Shown: positions 39,506 to 47,163 of the stretch, one piece after another
Numbering within the stretch: position 1 is the first letter of the stretch
Layout of the letters: each line of letters opens with the position of its first letter
Assembly: GCF_007997035.1 (NCBI RefSeq)
Contig: NZ_VOSS01000076.1
Location: forward strand, 1 to 64,000
Length of the DNA stretch: 64,000 nucleotides
Direction of reading: 5' to 3'
From: Ralstonia sp. TCR112
GTDB taxonomy: Bacteria > Pseudomonadota > Gammaproteobacteria > Burkholderiales > Burkholderiaceae
Notes under the pieces: generated by a model
The model's input: only the letters and a program-made list of their open reading frames with translations
What the model was told of the DNA's origin: nothing
The model's database searches: none
Made by a program: the position numbers and the translations under genes

Positions 39506-40438
39506 TCAAGACAATGAGACCGCTGCGAAGCGCTGCTCGATCTCCGCGGCGCTGCCGAGTTCGGTCCCCGCATGGCCCAACGCCGCTGCTGCGGCAGCCA
39601 TGCCGTACCGAAATGCCTCTCGCATGCCCGCATCGCGGTTGAGCGCCCACACCATTCCGCCCACGAAGCTGTCGCCCGCCCCAATCGTGCTGAGCAATGA
39701 CGTTGCGACGGCACCGGCACGAACCATCTCCTCCTGTGTGACAAGCATGGCGCCGCCCGCACCCAGAGTGAGCGCAACCGCATGCGCGTGCCCATTTCGG
39801 ACGATCTCCTGGGCAGTCCGCATGCAATCCGCCTCCGTGTCCAACGCGCGCCCGGTCAGTTGGCGAAGCTCGTTCAGGCTGGGCTTGATCAGGTATGGCG
39901 CATGCGGCAACGCAACACGCAATGCCGGCCCCGAGGCATCCAGCACGACGCGGCTGCCACGCGCCCGGGCCTGATCAATGATGCGTGCGTAGAAATCGTC
40001 GGCAACCCCGAGCGGCAGGCTTCCGCTGAGCACAAGGTAGCGCGGCGCAGGTTGCAGCGCATCGAGATACGCCAGGCAGCGGTGCCATTCGGTTTCCGAA
40101 ACGACCGGCCCAGGCATGACGAAACGGAATTCGCGGTGGCTGCACAGTTCCGTCACGGAAAAGTTCTCACGCGTCTCGCCTTCAATCCCAAGGGCGACGA
40201 ATGACAGGCCCTCTGCCGATAGAAGGCTCTCTAATCGCTCAGCCATCGGACCGCCAGCTAGGTAGATGGCCAGGCAATCGCCGCCCAGGCGATGGACGAC
40301 GCGGGCGACGTTGATGCCGCCGCCTCCTGGGTCACAGCGGGCCGGCGTGCAGCGCATCTTGTGCGTATCCGTCAAGCGCTCCACCGACGTGGCGATATCG
40401 ATTGCGGGATTGACCGTCAGCGTGACGATTTCCGGCAT
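39506..40438 (-). CDS. pfkB: 6-phosphofructokinase, PfkB type
   Basis: 310 residues of the ribokinase fold. CDPGGGGINVARVVHRLGG is the N-terminal signature and LLSTIGAGDSFVGGMVWAL holds the catalytic Asp and anion hole. Overall similarity to E. coli PfkB is extensive (TLTVNPAIDIAT, RFVMPGP, LSGSLPLGV, VLDASGPAL). It phosphorylates fructose 6-phosphate, or a related sugar phosphate. Good ribosome site (GGAGGTGTGCA). Many relatives of this group use Entner-Doudoroff and lack a classical PfkA, so this gene could open a glycolytic route during low oxygen. Confidence 0.88.
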   Translation of the reverse strand: MPEIVTLTVNPAIDIATSVERLTDTHKMRCTPARCDPGGGGINVARVVHRLGGDCLAIYLAGGPMAERLESLLSAEGLSFVALGIEGETRENFSVTELCSHREFRFVMPGPVVSETEWHRCLAYLDALQPAPRYLVLSGSLPLGVADDFYARIIDQARARGSRVVLDASGPALRVALPHAPYLIKPSLNELRQLTGRALDTEADCMRTAQEIVRNGHAHAVALTLGAGGAMLVTQEEMVRAGAVATSLLSTIGAGDSFVGGMVWALNRDAGMREAFRYGMAAAAAALGHAGTELGSAAEIEQRFAAVSLS

Positions 40439-41074
40439 TGCACACCTCCAGGAGGCACAGCGGTCAGCCGTTGTTCAGGCGGCACATCGGCGTTTTGATC
40501 CAGCGCCCCTCACCATGTCATGCATGTCTTGCAGGGCATTGAGAAGCGCGACACGTACATCCAGGTCCGACGCCCGGTCCGTTGCAAGCTCATGCCCCTG
40601 CTCCTCCACCTCGACGTGCGCGAAATAGGGGCCGCAAAGCGGCTCGGCTCGACTCAGAAGCCAATCTCACACTTGCACCTTTCGACGCTGCATGGAAGAC
40701 CGTTGGGCCTGACGGCAAACCGCCTCACGGCTTCCTTGATCGCATTCAACAGCAATGCGGCACCAAAGCGACCTGACCTATTAGCCTAATTTGCGCTACG
40801 TCCAGCGTTTTGACGTGCCTCAACAACGCAATACTGCTCGCGCCACTCGCCCACCGGTGGCCGTATCCATCGACATGATTGCGGCCTGCCGGGCATGGAC
40901 ATGTGTATGAGCACCTCCGCCGCTGCTTGCGTCATGCGGTACCGCGCAACGCGGCCTTGCGGATGGCGTTCTCAAGTTCCTTGACCGCGCTTTCTTTCGG
41001 GTTTTCAGCCCTGGCAGCAAACCGCGTGAGGAACGCCGTGCCATCAGAGGCCCATGCGACGCCGATCTGGAGAT
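40439..41074 (-). other. long intergenic region with coding remnants
   Basis: Over 600 bp with no intact gene. On the minus strand, one frame ending at 40475 reads GPYFAHVEVEEQGHELATDR then LLNALQDMHDMV. Another, ending at 40932, reads LQIGVAWASDGTAFLTRFAA then KESAVKELENAIRKAALRG. Both look protein-like, both lack a start codon and both begin right after a stop, so they may be tails of decayed genes. I recognise neither. A TTGAT half-site lies at about 40495. Confidence 0.35.
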
Positions 41075-41088
41075 TTGCGTCAGGTCAA
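41075..41088 (+). promoter_or_regulatory. variant FNR-type site upstream of the second phasin
   Basis: TTGCG-TCAG-GTCAA is a weak match (7 of 10). TACCCT at 41110-41115 is centred exactly 31 bp downstream, and the same variant half-sites occur before the third phasin at 47060, which supports function. Confidence 0.5.
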
Positions 41089-41140
41089 TTCCGGCAATGA
41101 CGAAGTGCCTACCCTGCAGTCATGTCAACCGGAGATCGTG

Positions 41141-41629
41141 ATGCCACAGCCCACTGATGCAGCCTGCAATCTCGCCTGCGCCACCATGCGCGACGCCAGC
41201 CGCGCAGCCGAGTTCTTCGTCGATAGCCAACTTCAACTCGCGCGCCTTCGCGTCAAGATGGCCGAAACGGCGCTGGAGAATCTGTCCAAGTTGGAGGGTC
41301 AGCTGGACACAGTCAAAGACTGGAGTGCGCTGGCTTCGGCACAGAGCGCATACATGAAGCAGCAAGCGAACCAAAGCGCCAACGCTGTTCGCCAATGGAC
41401 CGATCTGCTCAACGATGCACAGCGCTCATATCTTCGGCAGGCCACCGAATGGCACGATCAGTTCCAACATCGACCGGGGACGGCTGCGTCCCCAGCACAA
41501 CTGTGGATCGCCTCTCTCGACTCCTGGCAGACGTTGGTCAACACCTTCAACGTAATCGCCGCATCGGCTACGCAAGCCCAACCGCCGCTCCAAACGCACG
41601 CCGCGTCCAGGCGCGCGCAAGGCGCCTGA
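41141..41629 (+). CDS. phasin family protein
   Basis: 162 residues starting MPQPTDAACNLACATMRDAS with GGAG before ATG 41141. Helical, with the phasin-like KMAETALENLSKLEGQLDTV and an Ala/Gln-rich C-terminus. It closely parallels the gene at 47164, whose N-terminus is MQQPADMACNLACAALREMS, so the two are paralogues. They probably bind PHA granules or act as low-oxygen-induced granule proteins. Transcribed alone, with a variant FNR-type promoter. Confidence 0.75.
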   Translation: MPQPTDAACNLACATMRDASRAAEFFVDSQLQLARLRVKMAETALENLSKLEGQLDTVKDWSALASAQSAYMKQQANQSANAVRQWTDLLNDAQRSYLRQATEWHDQFQHRPGTAASPAQLWIASLDSWQTLVNTFNVIAASATQAQPPLQTHAASRRAQGA

Positions 41630-41819
41630 CGGCTCGTCGTCGCGAAAGAAGATACGCACGCCAGGAAGCGATGTGCCAGGCACGCGTCGACGGTGAAGAG
41701 GAGCTTGATTCCTGTCAACGAGGCTGTCTCACAGGTGCCTATTCTTGAAATAGCCGTCGCCACGCACACGCGGTAGACGGAAACCATTGGATCGACTGGA
41801 TTGTTTGCAGGAGAAAAAA

Positions 41820-42287
41820 ATGCGCGGAAAACTCATGATGGCGGTGCTCGTCATCGCGGCAGCGTCCACATCGGTGTACGCACAAACGAAGACCGGCTCG
41901 GCGCAGAGCGACAACGGACAGGGGACTGACAAAATCAACCCCTACACGGAGGGTGCAAAACAAGCCAAGCCCGATCCGTATACAGAGGGATCGAGACGCG
42001 GCAAGTTCGATCCGTACACAGAGGGCGCAAAGGGCAAACGCGACCCCTATACGGAAGGCGCCAAACATGCCAAGCGCGACCCGTACACAGAGGGATCAAG
42101 GCGCGGCAAGTTCGACCCTTACACGGAAGGCGCAAAGGGCAGGCGTGACGTTTATACGGACGGCGCCAAGCAGGCGAAGCGCGACCCGTACACAGAAGGA
42201 TCGAGGAGCGGCAAGTTCGATCCATACACAGAAGGCGCAAAGGGCAAGCGTGACGCTTATACGGACGGCGGAAACCAGACGAAGTAG
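41820..42287 (+). CDS. secreted protein made of PYTEG repeats
   Basis: 155 residues with ribosome site AGGAG before ATG 41820. A signal peptide (MRGKLMMAVLVIAAASTSVYA) is followed by a short linker and then, from residue 41, ten units of 10-12 residues of the form PYTEGAKxxKRD. The units are grouped as a 35-residue super-repeat (12+12+11) three times, plus a final partial unit. The mature protein is very rich in Lys, Arg, Gly and Asp and likely disordered or a metal/nucleic-acid/polyanion binder in the periplasm. No known domain. Confidence 0.8.
   Translation: MRGKLMMAVLVIAAASTSVYAQTKTGSAQSDNGQGTDKINPYTEGAKQAKPDPYTEGSRRGKFDPYTEGAKGKRDPYTEGAKHAKRDPYTEGSRRGKFDPYTEGAKGRRDVYTDGAKQAKRDPYTEGSRSGKFDPYTEGAKGKRDAYTDGGNQTK
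41940..42254 (+). repeat. three tandem 105-bp coding repeats
   Basis: Three copies of 105 bp, each encoding PYTEGAKxAKxD, PYTEGSRxGKFD and PYTEGAKGxRD. Copy 3 begins VYTDG instead of PYTEG. The period is an exact multiple of three, so copy number could change without a frameshift. Confidence 0.85.
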
Positions 42288-42473
42288 CCGCGTTTGGTTT
42301 GGCCCCGACGGACGCCACGGACGCCGTCTGTGCGCGTAGAGACCGTCGTCAATGCGCACCCGCTCGACACGCTGCGTCCGCCGTTGAAGCGGACCATGTG
42401 ACGCCGGGCGGGAGGCATCACCTCGGCCGGCCTGTCTCTGCACTGCAACATGTCGCCTGCCGGGCCAAACGGT

Positions 42474-42487
42474 TTGATCCGAGTCAA
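42474..42487 (+). promoter_or_regulatory. FNR-type site upstream of the short HPF gene
   Basis: TTGAT-CCGA-GTCAA matches 9 of 10. AACAAT at 42509-42514 is centred 31 bp downstream. The expected start near 42522 leaves a 40-base leader to ATG 42562. Confidence 0.65.
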
Positions 42488-42561
42488 GGTGCCGGAAATC
42501 ATGCGATCAACAATGAACGCATCGATGTCCACTCCCCCACCAGACCCACCGGAGCCTAACC

Positions 42562-42879
42562 ATGAGTCTTCCAGTCGATATTTCTTTCCAGGGTGTTGCG
42601 CATTCCAAGGCCGTCGAAGAGGCCGTTATCGACCGTGCAGACCGCTTGACGCGTATTCGTGGCGATCTGGAACGCTGCCGTGTCAGCCTTACCGTAGGGG
42701 CCAAGCATCAGCACAAGGGCAAGCCGTTCGACGTGCACGTCCACGTGTTTGCGCCGCATCAGACGCATGTGTCCAGCAATACGTCCCACGAAGACCCCTA
42801 CGTCGCGCTTCACGAAGCGTTCACGCACGTGGAGCGCATGCTGGTGGAGGCCAACGGCAAACGCTCGCCACAGTCCTGA
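42562..42879 (+). CDS. short ribosome hibernation promoting factor (HPF/RaiA family)
   Basis: 105 residues: MSLPVDISFQGVAHSKAVEE at the start, basic central strands and YVALHEAFTHVERMLVEA at the end, the layout of the HPF/YfiA S30AE domain. The long-form C-terminal dimerisation domain is absent. Such proteins inactivate ribosomes in stationary or energy-poor cells. Its own FNR-type promoter would induce it when oxygen runs out. Confidence 0.85.
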   Translation: MSLPVDISFQGVAHSKAVEEAVIDRADRLTRIRGDLERCRVSLTVGAKHQHKGKPFDVHVHVFAPHQTHVSSNTSHEDPYVALHEAFTHVERMLVEANGKRSPQS

Positions 42880-42906
42880 CGGATCGTTGGCGTGCGCACG
42901 CGTTAC

Positions 42907-43041
42907 TCATGCGATCGCATGCGTATTGCCCAATGAATGGGTGACCACAATCCGGTGCCCTTGCTCATGAAGACGGATGGCAATGGCCTGGACCAGGCCG
43001 CCCATGCCACCGGTGATGAGCGCAGTGCGATGTGTTGTCAT
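42907..43041 (-). pseudogene. truncated acetoacetyl-CoA reductase (PhaB) remnant
   Basis: 44 residues from ATG 43041: MTTHRTALITGGMGGLVQAI, then RLHEQGHRIVVTHSLGN, ending in a stop at 42907. This matches the start of PhaB-type short-chain reductases (TGGMGGLGxAI.IRL...GH.VVVT). The last glycine of the nucleotide loop is changed to Val, and all catalytic residues are missing. The strand and position, right after the 43049-43555 gene, suggest a once-complete phaB at the end of the alcohol dehydrogenase operon. Confidence 0.62.
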
Positions 43042-43048
43042 GACGGCC

Positions 43049-43555
43049 TTATCGCGTTGCCGGACGCGCGCCAGCGCGCGGGCAGCCGCGCTTGCACAGC
43101 AGCCACTCGTCTGCGCCAGGCTCGATATGCAACCGCACGACCGCATCGACGGGCTGCGCGCCTGCGCGAACGCCCAGCGTTTGCATCGCTCCGCGATATG
43201 CGGCCGTGATCTGATAGTGCCCGCGGGGCAAGCGCATATACAGAAGCGGGCCCTCCGTGCGCACGCGCAAACGCAGCTTGCCGCGATCATCCGCAACCGA
43301 CACATCCACGTCCGACAGCGCCTCGCCGGTTCTGGCCGACACCACGTTCAGCCGCACGTTGAAACGACGCGCCATCGCGTGCAGGGTGTCGCGCTCGTCG
43401 CTTCCCACGCCGCCGGACACATAGGCGATCTCGTTCTGGAAGCGGACTTCCGGAGCCGCCGCTGCATCTGGCCCGGCTGCACCGGCGTGCGCGCTGGCAG
43501 CCAACGCCAATGCGGCGAACAGGCAGCGTTGCAAAAGACGACTTGCGTGGCTCAT
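43049..43555 (-). CDS. secreted protein with a carboxypeptidase-regulatory-like fold (hypothetical)
   Basis: 168 residues from ATG 43555, which has GAGG upstream. A signal peptide (LLQRCLFAALALAASAHAGA) precedes a beta-rich part: VRFQNEIAYVSGGVGSDER, then VVSARTGEALSDVDVSVADD and LYMRLPRGHYQITAAYRG. This is the look of a carboxypeptidase-regulatory-like or transthyretin-like sandwich, with a cysteine pair near the end. Role unknown. It lies 14 bp after the nitroreductase gene in the same operon. Confidence 0.75.
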   Translation of the reverse strand: MSHASRLLQRCLFAALALAASAHAGAAGPDAAAAPEVRFQNEIAYVSGGVGSDERDTLHAMARRFNVRLNVVSARTGEALSDVDVSVADDRGKLRLRVRTEGPLLYMRLPRGHYQITAAYRGAMQTLGVRAGAQPVDAVVRLHIEPGADEWLLCKRGCPRAGARPATR

Positions 43556-43569
43556 GTCATACCTCATCG

Positions 43570-44217
43570 CTAAGCGGCCGGGTGGCCGACTGTCTGCGCC
43601 AGCACCGGTACCTCGTCTTCGTTGAGCGACAAGGCCTCTGCCAGCAGGCGCTGGTTGAGCCAGCCGCGCACCACACAGCCCAGCCCGACCGCGGCACAGT
43701 AGAGCGACACGTTCTGCGAGATCGCACCGGCCGCTACGCCGCAAAAGGTGTCGCGCACGGCTTCGGGCATCTGGTCCGCACGCGCATGGTTCACGACGTA
43801 CACCAGATCCAGCGGGGCCCTCCCCACAAAATCCTGGTACCCCGTGAGGTTGCGCGCGTCCACGGCGTGCTTGAGGCGCAGGCGGTGCGCGCCAGGTTCG
43901 TATTCGTAGACGCCTTCAGGCAGCGCGACGTAGATGTCGATCTCGTTCAGGCCATGCGCAGAAGGCGCGGTGCGCCCGCCGGTTTCCGGCCGATTGATGC
44001 CATTCGCCGCCCATAGCAAGTCGCTCAGTTGCTGCAGCGATAGCGGCGTGGGTGCGAAATCCCGCACGCTTTTCCGCTTGGCAAGCGCCGCCGCCAACAT
44101 GTTGCCGCCATCCAATAGCGGCGGCGCCAGCGCTATGGTTGCCGGCGCAGCATGGGATGTGGGCTGCGGCAGCAGATGTTGCACAGGGTCGTAAGACAGG
44201 AGCATCGCCGCACTCAT
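43570..44217 (-). CDS. SagB-type nitroreductase family protein
   Basis: 215 residues from ATG 44217 (GAGGTGG upstream; a GTG at 44247 is possible). AKRKSVRDFAPTPLSLQQLS and LLWAANGINRPETGGRTAPS form the FMN-binding start, and NVSLYCAAVGLGCVVRGWLN the second flavin region. The family reduces nitro or quinone compounds or oxidises peptides, using FMN. It is cotranscribed downstream of the zinc alcohol dehydrogenase, under the same FNR-type site. Confidence 0.85.
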   Translation of the reverse strand: MSAAMLLSYDPVQHLLPQPTSHAAPATIALAPPLLDGGNMLAAALAKRKSVRDFAPTPLSLQQLSDLLWAANGINRPETGGRTAPSAHGLNEIDIYVALPEGVYEYEPGAHRLRLKHAVDARNLTGYQDFVGRAPLDLVYVVNHARADQMPEAVRDTFCGVAAGAISQNVSLYCAAVGLGCVVRGWLNQRLLAEALSLNEDEVPVLAQTVGHPAA

Positions 44218-44264
44218 GGCATCCACCTCACAGAGCTGAAAAGTCACCGAACATGTGTCGCCAT

Positions 44265-45302
44265 CTAGGCGGAGATGATCACCTTGAGCGCCTGTGTTTT
44301 CGCGGCGTTGCGGAAGGTGTCATAGGCGGCGAGGATGTCATCGAGCTTGAAGCGGTGCGTAATGAGCTGCCCAGGCAGCAGCTTGCCCGCGCGCACCGTT
44401 TTGAGGAGCATCGGTGTGCTGACCGTATCGACCAGCCTCGTGGTGATGGCGATGTTCTGGCTCCACAACGTTTCCAGATGCAGGTCTGCCTTCACGCCAT
44501 GCACGCCGATGTTCGCAATCACGCCACCCGGCGCAACCAGTTGCTGGCAGAGCTCGAACGTCGCGGGCACGCCCACCGCCTCGATTGCACAATCGACGCC
44601 CACGCCATCTGTCAGCCGCTTCACGGCGGCTACGGCATCTTCACTCGAGACATCGATACACGCGGTCGCGCCCAGCCGGCCCGCCACTTCCAGCCGCGCG
44701 GTATTCGTGTCAATCATGATGATCTGCGCCGGCGAGTAGAACTGCGCCGTCAGTAGCGAAGCCAGCCCGATGGGGCCTGCACCCACGATCGCCACGCTGT
44801 TGCCGGGCTGAACACGGCCGTTCAGCACGCCACATTCGAATCCGGTGGGGAAGATGTCCGACAGCATGACGAGCGCCTCCTCGTCAACGCCAGGCGGCAG
44901 TTTGTACAGGCTCGTCTCCGCATGCGGAATTCGGACGTACTCGGCCTGCACGCCGTCGATGCGGTGGCCCAGGATCCAGCCGCCCGTCTCGCAATGCGAG
45001 TACATGCCGCGCCGGCAGTTCGCACATTTTCCGCACGACGAAATACAGGAGATCAGCACATGGTCCCCCGGCTGCAGCGATGTCACGGCCGCGCCAACCG
45101 ACTCCACCACGCCCACGCCTTCGTGGCCCAAGGTGCGCCCAGGCTCGCAGGTCGGCACGTCGCCCTTGATGATGTGCAGATCGGTACCGCAGATCGTCGT
45201 CAACGTGACACGCACGACGGCGTCGCCCGGCGACTGCACCTCCGGTTTCGGCTTGTCGGCCAGGGTGATCTTGCCGGGCCCTTCGTAGACGAGCGCTTTC
45301 AT
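44265..45302 (-). CDS. zinc-dependent alcohol dehydrogenase
   Basis: 345 residues of the medium-chain dehydrogenase family. Catalytic zinc ligands lie in TICGTDLHI and GRTLGHEGVG. The structural zinc site is CGKCANCRRGMYSHC and the cofactor loop is AIVGAGPIGLASLLTA. It interconverts alcohols and aldehydes/ketones with NAD(P). ATG 45302 has a GGGGACTCCC-type leader with a modest ribosome site. The FNR-type site is 56 bp upstream, and TAGCAT is at the -10 position. Confidence 0.9.
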   Translation of the reverse strand: MKALVYEGPGKITLADKPKPEVQSPGDAVVRVTLTTICGTDLHIIKGDVPTCEPGRTLGHEGVGVVESVGAAVTSLQPGDHVLISCISSCGKCANCRRGMYSHCETGGWILGHRIDGVQAEYVRIPHAETSLYKLPPGVDEEALVMLSDIFPTGFECGVLNGRVQPGNSVAIVGAGPIGLASLLTAQFYSPAQIIMIDTNTARLEVAGRLGATACIDVSSEDAVAAVKRLTDGVGVDCAIEAVGVPATFELCQQLVAPGGVIANIGVHGVKADLHLETLWSQNIAITTRLVDTVSTPMLLKTVRAGKLLPGQLITHRFKLDDILAAYDTFRNAAKTQALKVIISA

Positions 45303-45357
45303 GGGAGTCCCCAAGGAAGACGATGACTCCATGCTAGGCAACCGCCCTGCGCGCACG

Positions 45358-45371
45358 TTGATCTGCGTCAG
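45358..45371. promoter_or_regulatory. FNR-type site in a divergent gap
   Basis: TTGAT-CTGC-GTCAG (8 of 10). Leftward, TAGCAT (45331-45336) is centred exactly 31 bp away for the alcohol dehydrogenase. Rightward, GATATT (45392-45397) is 30 bp away for the kinase chimera at 45430. One palindrome could serve both genes. Confidence 0.62.
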
Positions 45372-45429
45372 GGCGCATGTCGGCATGCGCGCGATATTGA
45401 TGTTCAATGTCCGGAGATGAAACCCGCGT

Positions 45430-47016
45430 ATGGCCGAACAAGCCGCCACCATTCCAAGCACGCAGGCAGCGGAAGCGTTCGTCAGCCGCATGCTTGAGGC
45501 CGCTGCGTATCCGCACCCCGCCACCGATCTGCAGATGATCGAAACGCATCTGTCGTGGGTCTTCCTGGCCGGAGCGTTTGCGTACAAGGTGCGCAAGCCA
45601 GTCAAGCTCGATTTCGTCGACTTTTCGACGCTCCGCGCGCGGCAAATCGATTGCGAGGAAGAGTGCCGTCTCAACCGTCGCCTCGCCCCCGCGCTATACG
45701 TTGGCGTGGTGCCGATTTCGCGCGATCCGGCCACGGGCGCCATCCGCATCAACGGGCAAGGGGTGCCTGATGAATACGCCGTCTGCATGCGGCGGTTCGC
45801 CCAGCAAGACGTACTCTGTGCGGTGGCGCGTGACCGGCGGCTCGGCCCAGAAGAAGTCGACGCGCTGGCCGACCTGATTGCAGACTTCCACGCCTCCGCG
45901 CCGGTCGCCAGTGCGGGTTCAGAGGATGGAACGCCCTCAGCCATTCGCCACACACTCGAGGATTGCGCAGCCGGAGTCATTGCCTTAAGCACAGAACCAG
46001 CGCTGGCCCAAGCCACGGTATCGCAGCTTCGTCGACAGACCGACCGCCTCGAAGCGACATTCGCGTCACGCCGACGCAGTCGCCACATCCGCGAATGCCA
46101 TGGCGACCTGCACCTGGGCAACATCGTCTTGATCGACGGCCAGCCGACCCCGTTCGACTGTCTGGAATTCTCAGCCTCACTGCGGTGGATCGACACCATC
46201 TACGACGCCGCGTTCCTGTTCATGGATTTGCTCGCCACAGGTCTGGACGGGCTGGCGTATCGATTCATCAACCGCTATCTCGAACGATGCGGCGACTATG
46301 GCGGGTTGGCAGTTCTGCCCTTCTACGCATCGATGCGTGCACTCGTGCGCGCTCGCGTACTGCTCGAACGCGCCCGTCAGCTGGACAGCACCCCGGATCT
46401 GGGCGCCAAGCCACGCGCCGAGGCACGCCGCATGCTCGACCTGTCCCACAAGCTGCTCTGCCGAAACGACGCGTGCATTGTCCTCATGCACGGTCTTTCC
46501 GGCAGTGGAAAATCCACGCGTGCCGCACAGCTTGCCGAAGCGGAAGCGATGATCCGCGTGCGCTCCGATGTCGAACGCCAACGCGTTCGGTATGCCGGCC
46601 CTGCCGATCGCTATCTGCCGCGTGCGCTCGAGCGTACCTATCGACGCCTGGCCGCGATCTGCAAGCTCGGTGCAGACGCTGGTTTTCCGATGATTGCGGA
46701 CGCCACGTTCCTGGCCGAGCATCAGCGCCGACGCTTTTTCTCGCTGGGCCGGCGGCTGAGCGTGGCGGTGGGCATCGCGGACTGCGTTGCCGACGTCGAC
46801 ACGCTGCGTAAGCGCATCCGCCATCGCATGCGCGGCGGGCACGATGCATCCGAGGCAGATCTGGGCGTGCTGGACGCTCAGATCACCACGCAGGAGCCAC
46901 TCAACGCGCAGGAGCGGGCACATGTCATTCCTTGTGAGATATCCAACGTGGTGCCTCATCTCAGGGGCACAGGGCAGTGCATTCCTCCGGCTGGCTCAGG
47001 CAAGCAAATGCCCTGA
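45430..47016 (+). CDS. bifunctional aminoglycoside-phosphotransferase-like / P-loop kinase protein
   Basis: 528 residues in two parts. The N-terminal half resembles an APH-type kinase, with the catalytic-loop-like IRECHGDLHLGNIVLIDGQP and FDCLEFSASLRWIDTIYD. The C-terminal half, from about residue 350, carries a P-loop, VLMHGLSGSGKSTRA, typical of small-molecule or gluconate-kinase-like ATPases. Such fusions are common in proteobacteria, but the substrate is not known; a real antibiotic-resistance role is unlikely. Divergent from the alcohol dehydrogenase. Confidence 0.82.
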   Translation: MAEQAATIPSTQAAEAFVSRMLEAAAYPHPATDLQMIETHLSWVFLAGAFAYKVRKPVKLDFVDFSTLRARQIDCEEECRLNRRLAPALYVGVVPISRDPATGAIRINGQGVPDEYAVCMRRFAQQDVLCAVARDRRLGPEEVDALADLIADFHASAPVASAGSEDGTPSAIRHTLEDCAAGVIALSTEPALAQATVSQLRRQTDRLEATFASRRRSRHIRECHGDLHLGNIVLIDGQPTPFDCLEFSASLRWIDTIYDAAFLFMDLLATGLDGLAYRFINRYLERCGDYGGLAVLPFYASMRALVRARVLLERARQLDSTPDLGAKPRAEARRMLDLSHKLLCRNDACIVLMHGLSGSGKSTRAAQLAEAEAMIRVRSDVERQRVRYAGPADRYLPRALERTYRRLAAICKLGADAGFPMIADATFLAEHQRRRFFSLGRRLSVAVGIADCVADVDTLRKRIRHRMRGGHDASEADLGVLDAQITTQEPLNAQERAHVIPCEISNVVPHLRGTGQCIPPAGSGKQMP

Positions 47017-47059
47017 AACGAAGCACCAAAGCGATGGCGCTTCACGCGCGGCCGGCTGT

Positions 47060-47073
47060 TTGCGCCACGTCAA
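47060..47073 (+). promoter_or_regulatory. variant FNR-type site upstream of the third phasin
   Basis: TTGCG-CCAC-GTCAA (7 of 10), with TACGCT at 47095-47100 centred exactly 31 bp downstream. The half-sites are identical to those before the paralogous phasin at 41141. Confidence 0.52.
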
Positions 47074-47163
47074 CGCACCCAGCCGCAGAGGGCCTACGCT
47101 GCATATGGATTCCCCATTCGGCGGCCCGCTCACCTGTCCGCCAAGACCCCACCGGAGAACGTA

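Noticed and set aside
41940-42254. Tandem 105-bp repeats as a possible CRISPR or VNTR array
   Set aside because: The units are contiguous without spacers and encode in-frame PYTEG repeats behind a signal peptide, so they are coding repeats.
45303-46199. Long N-terminal extension of the zinc alcohol dehydrogenase frame
   Set aside because: It is antisense to the kinase gene, low in protein character, and the family start is at 45302.
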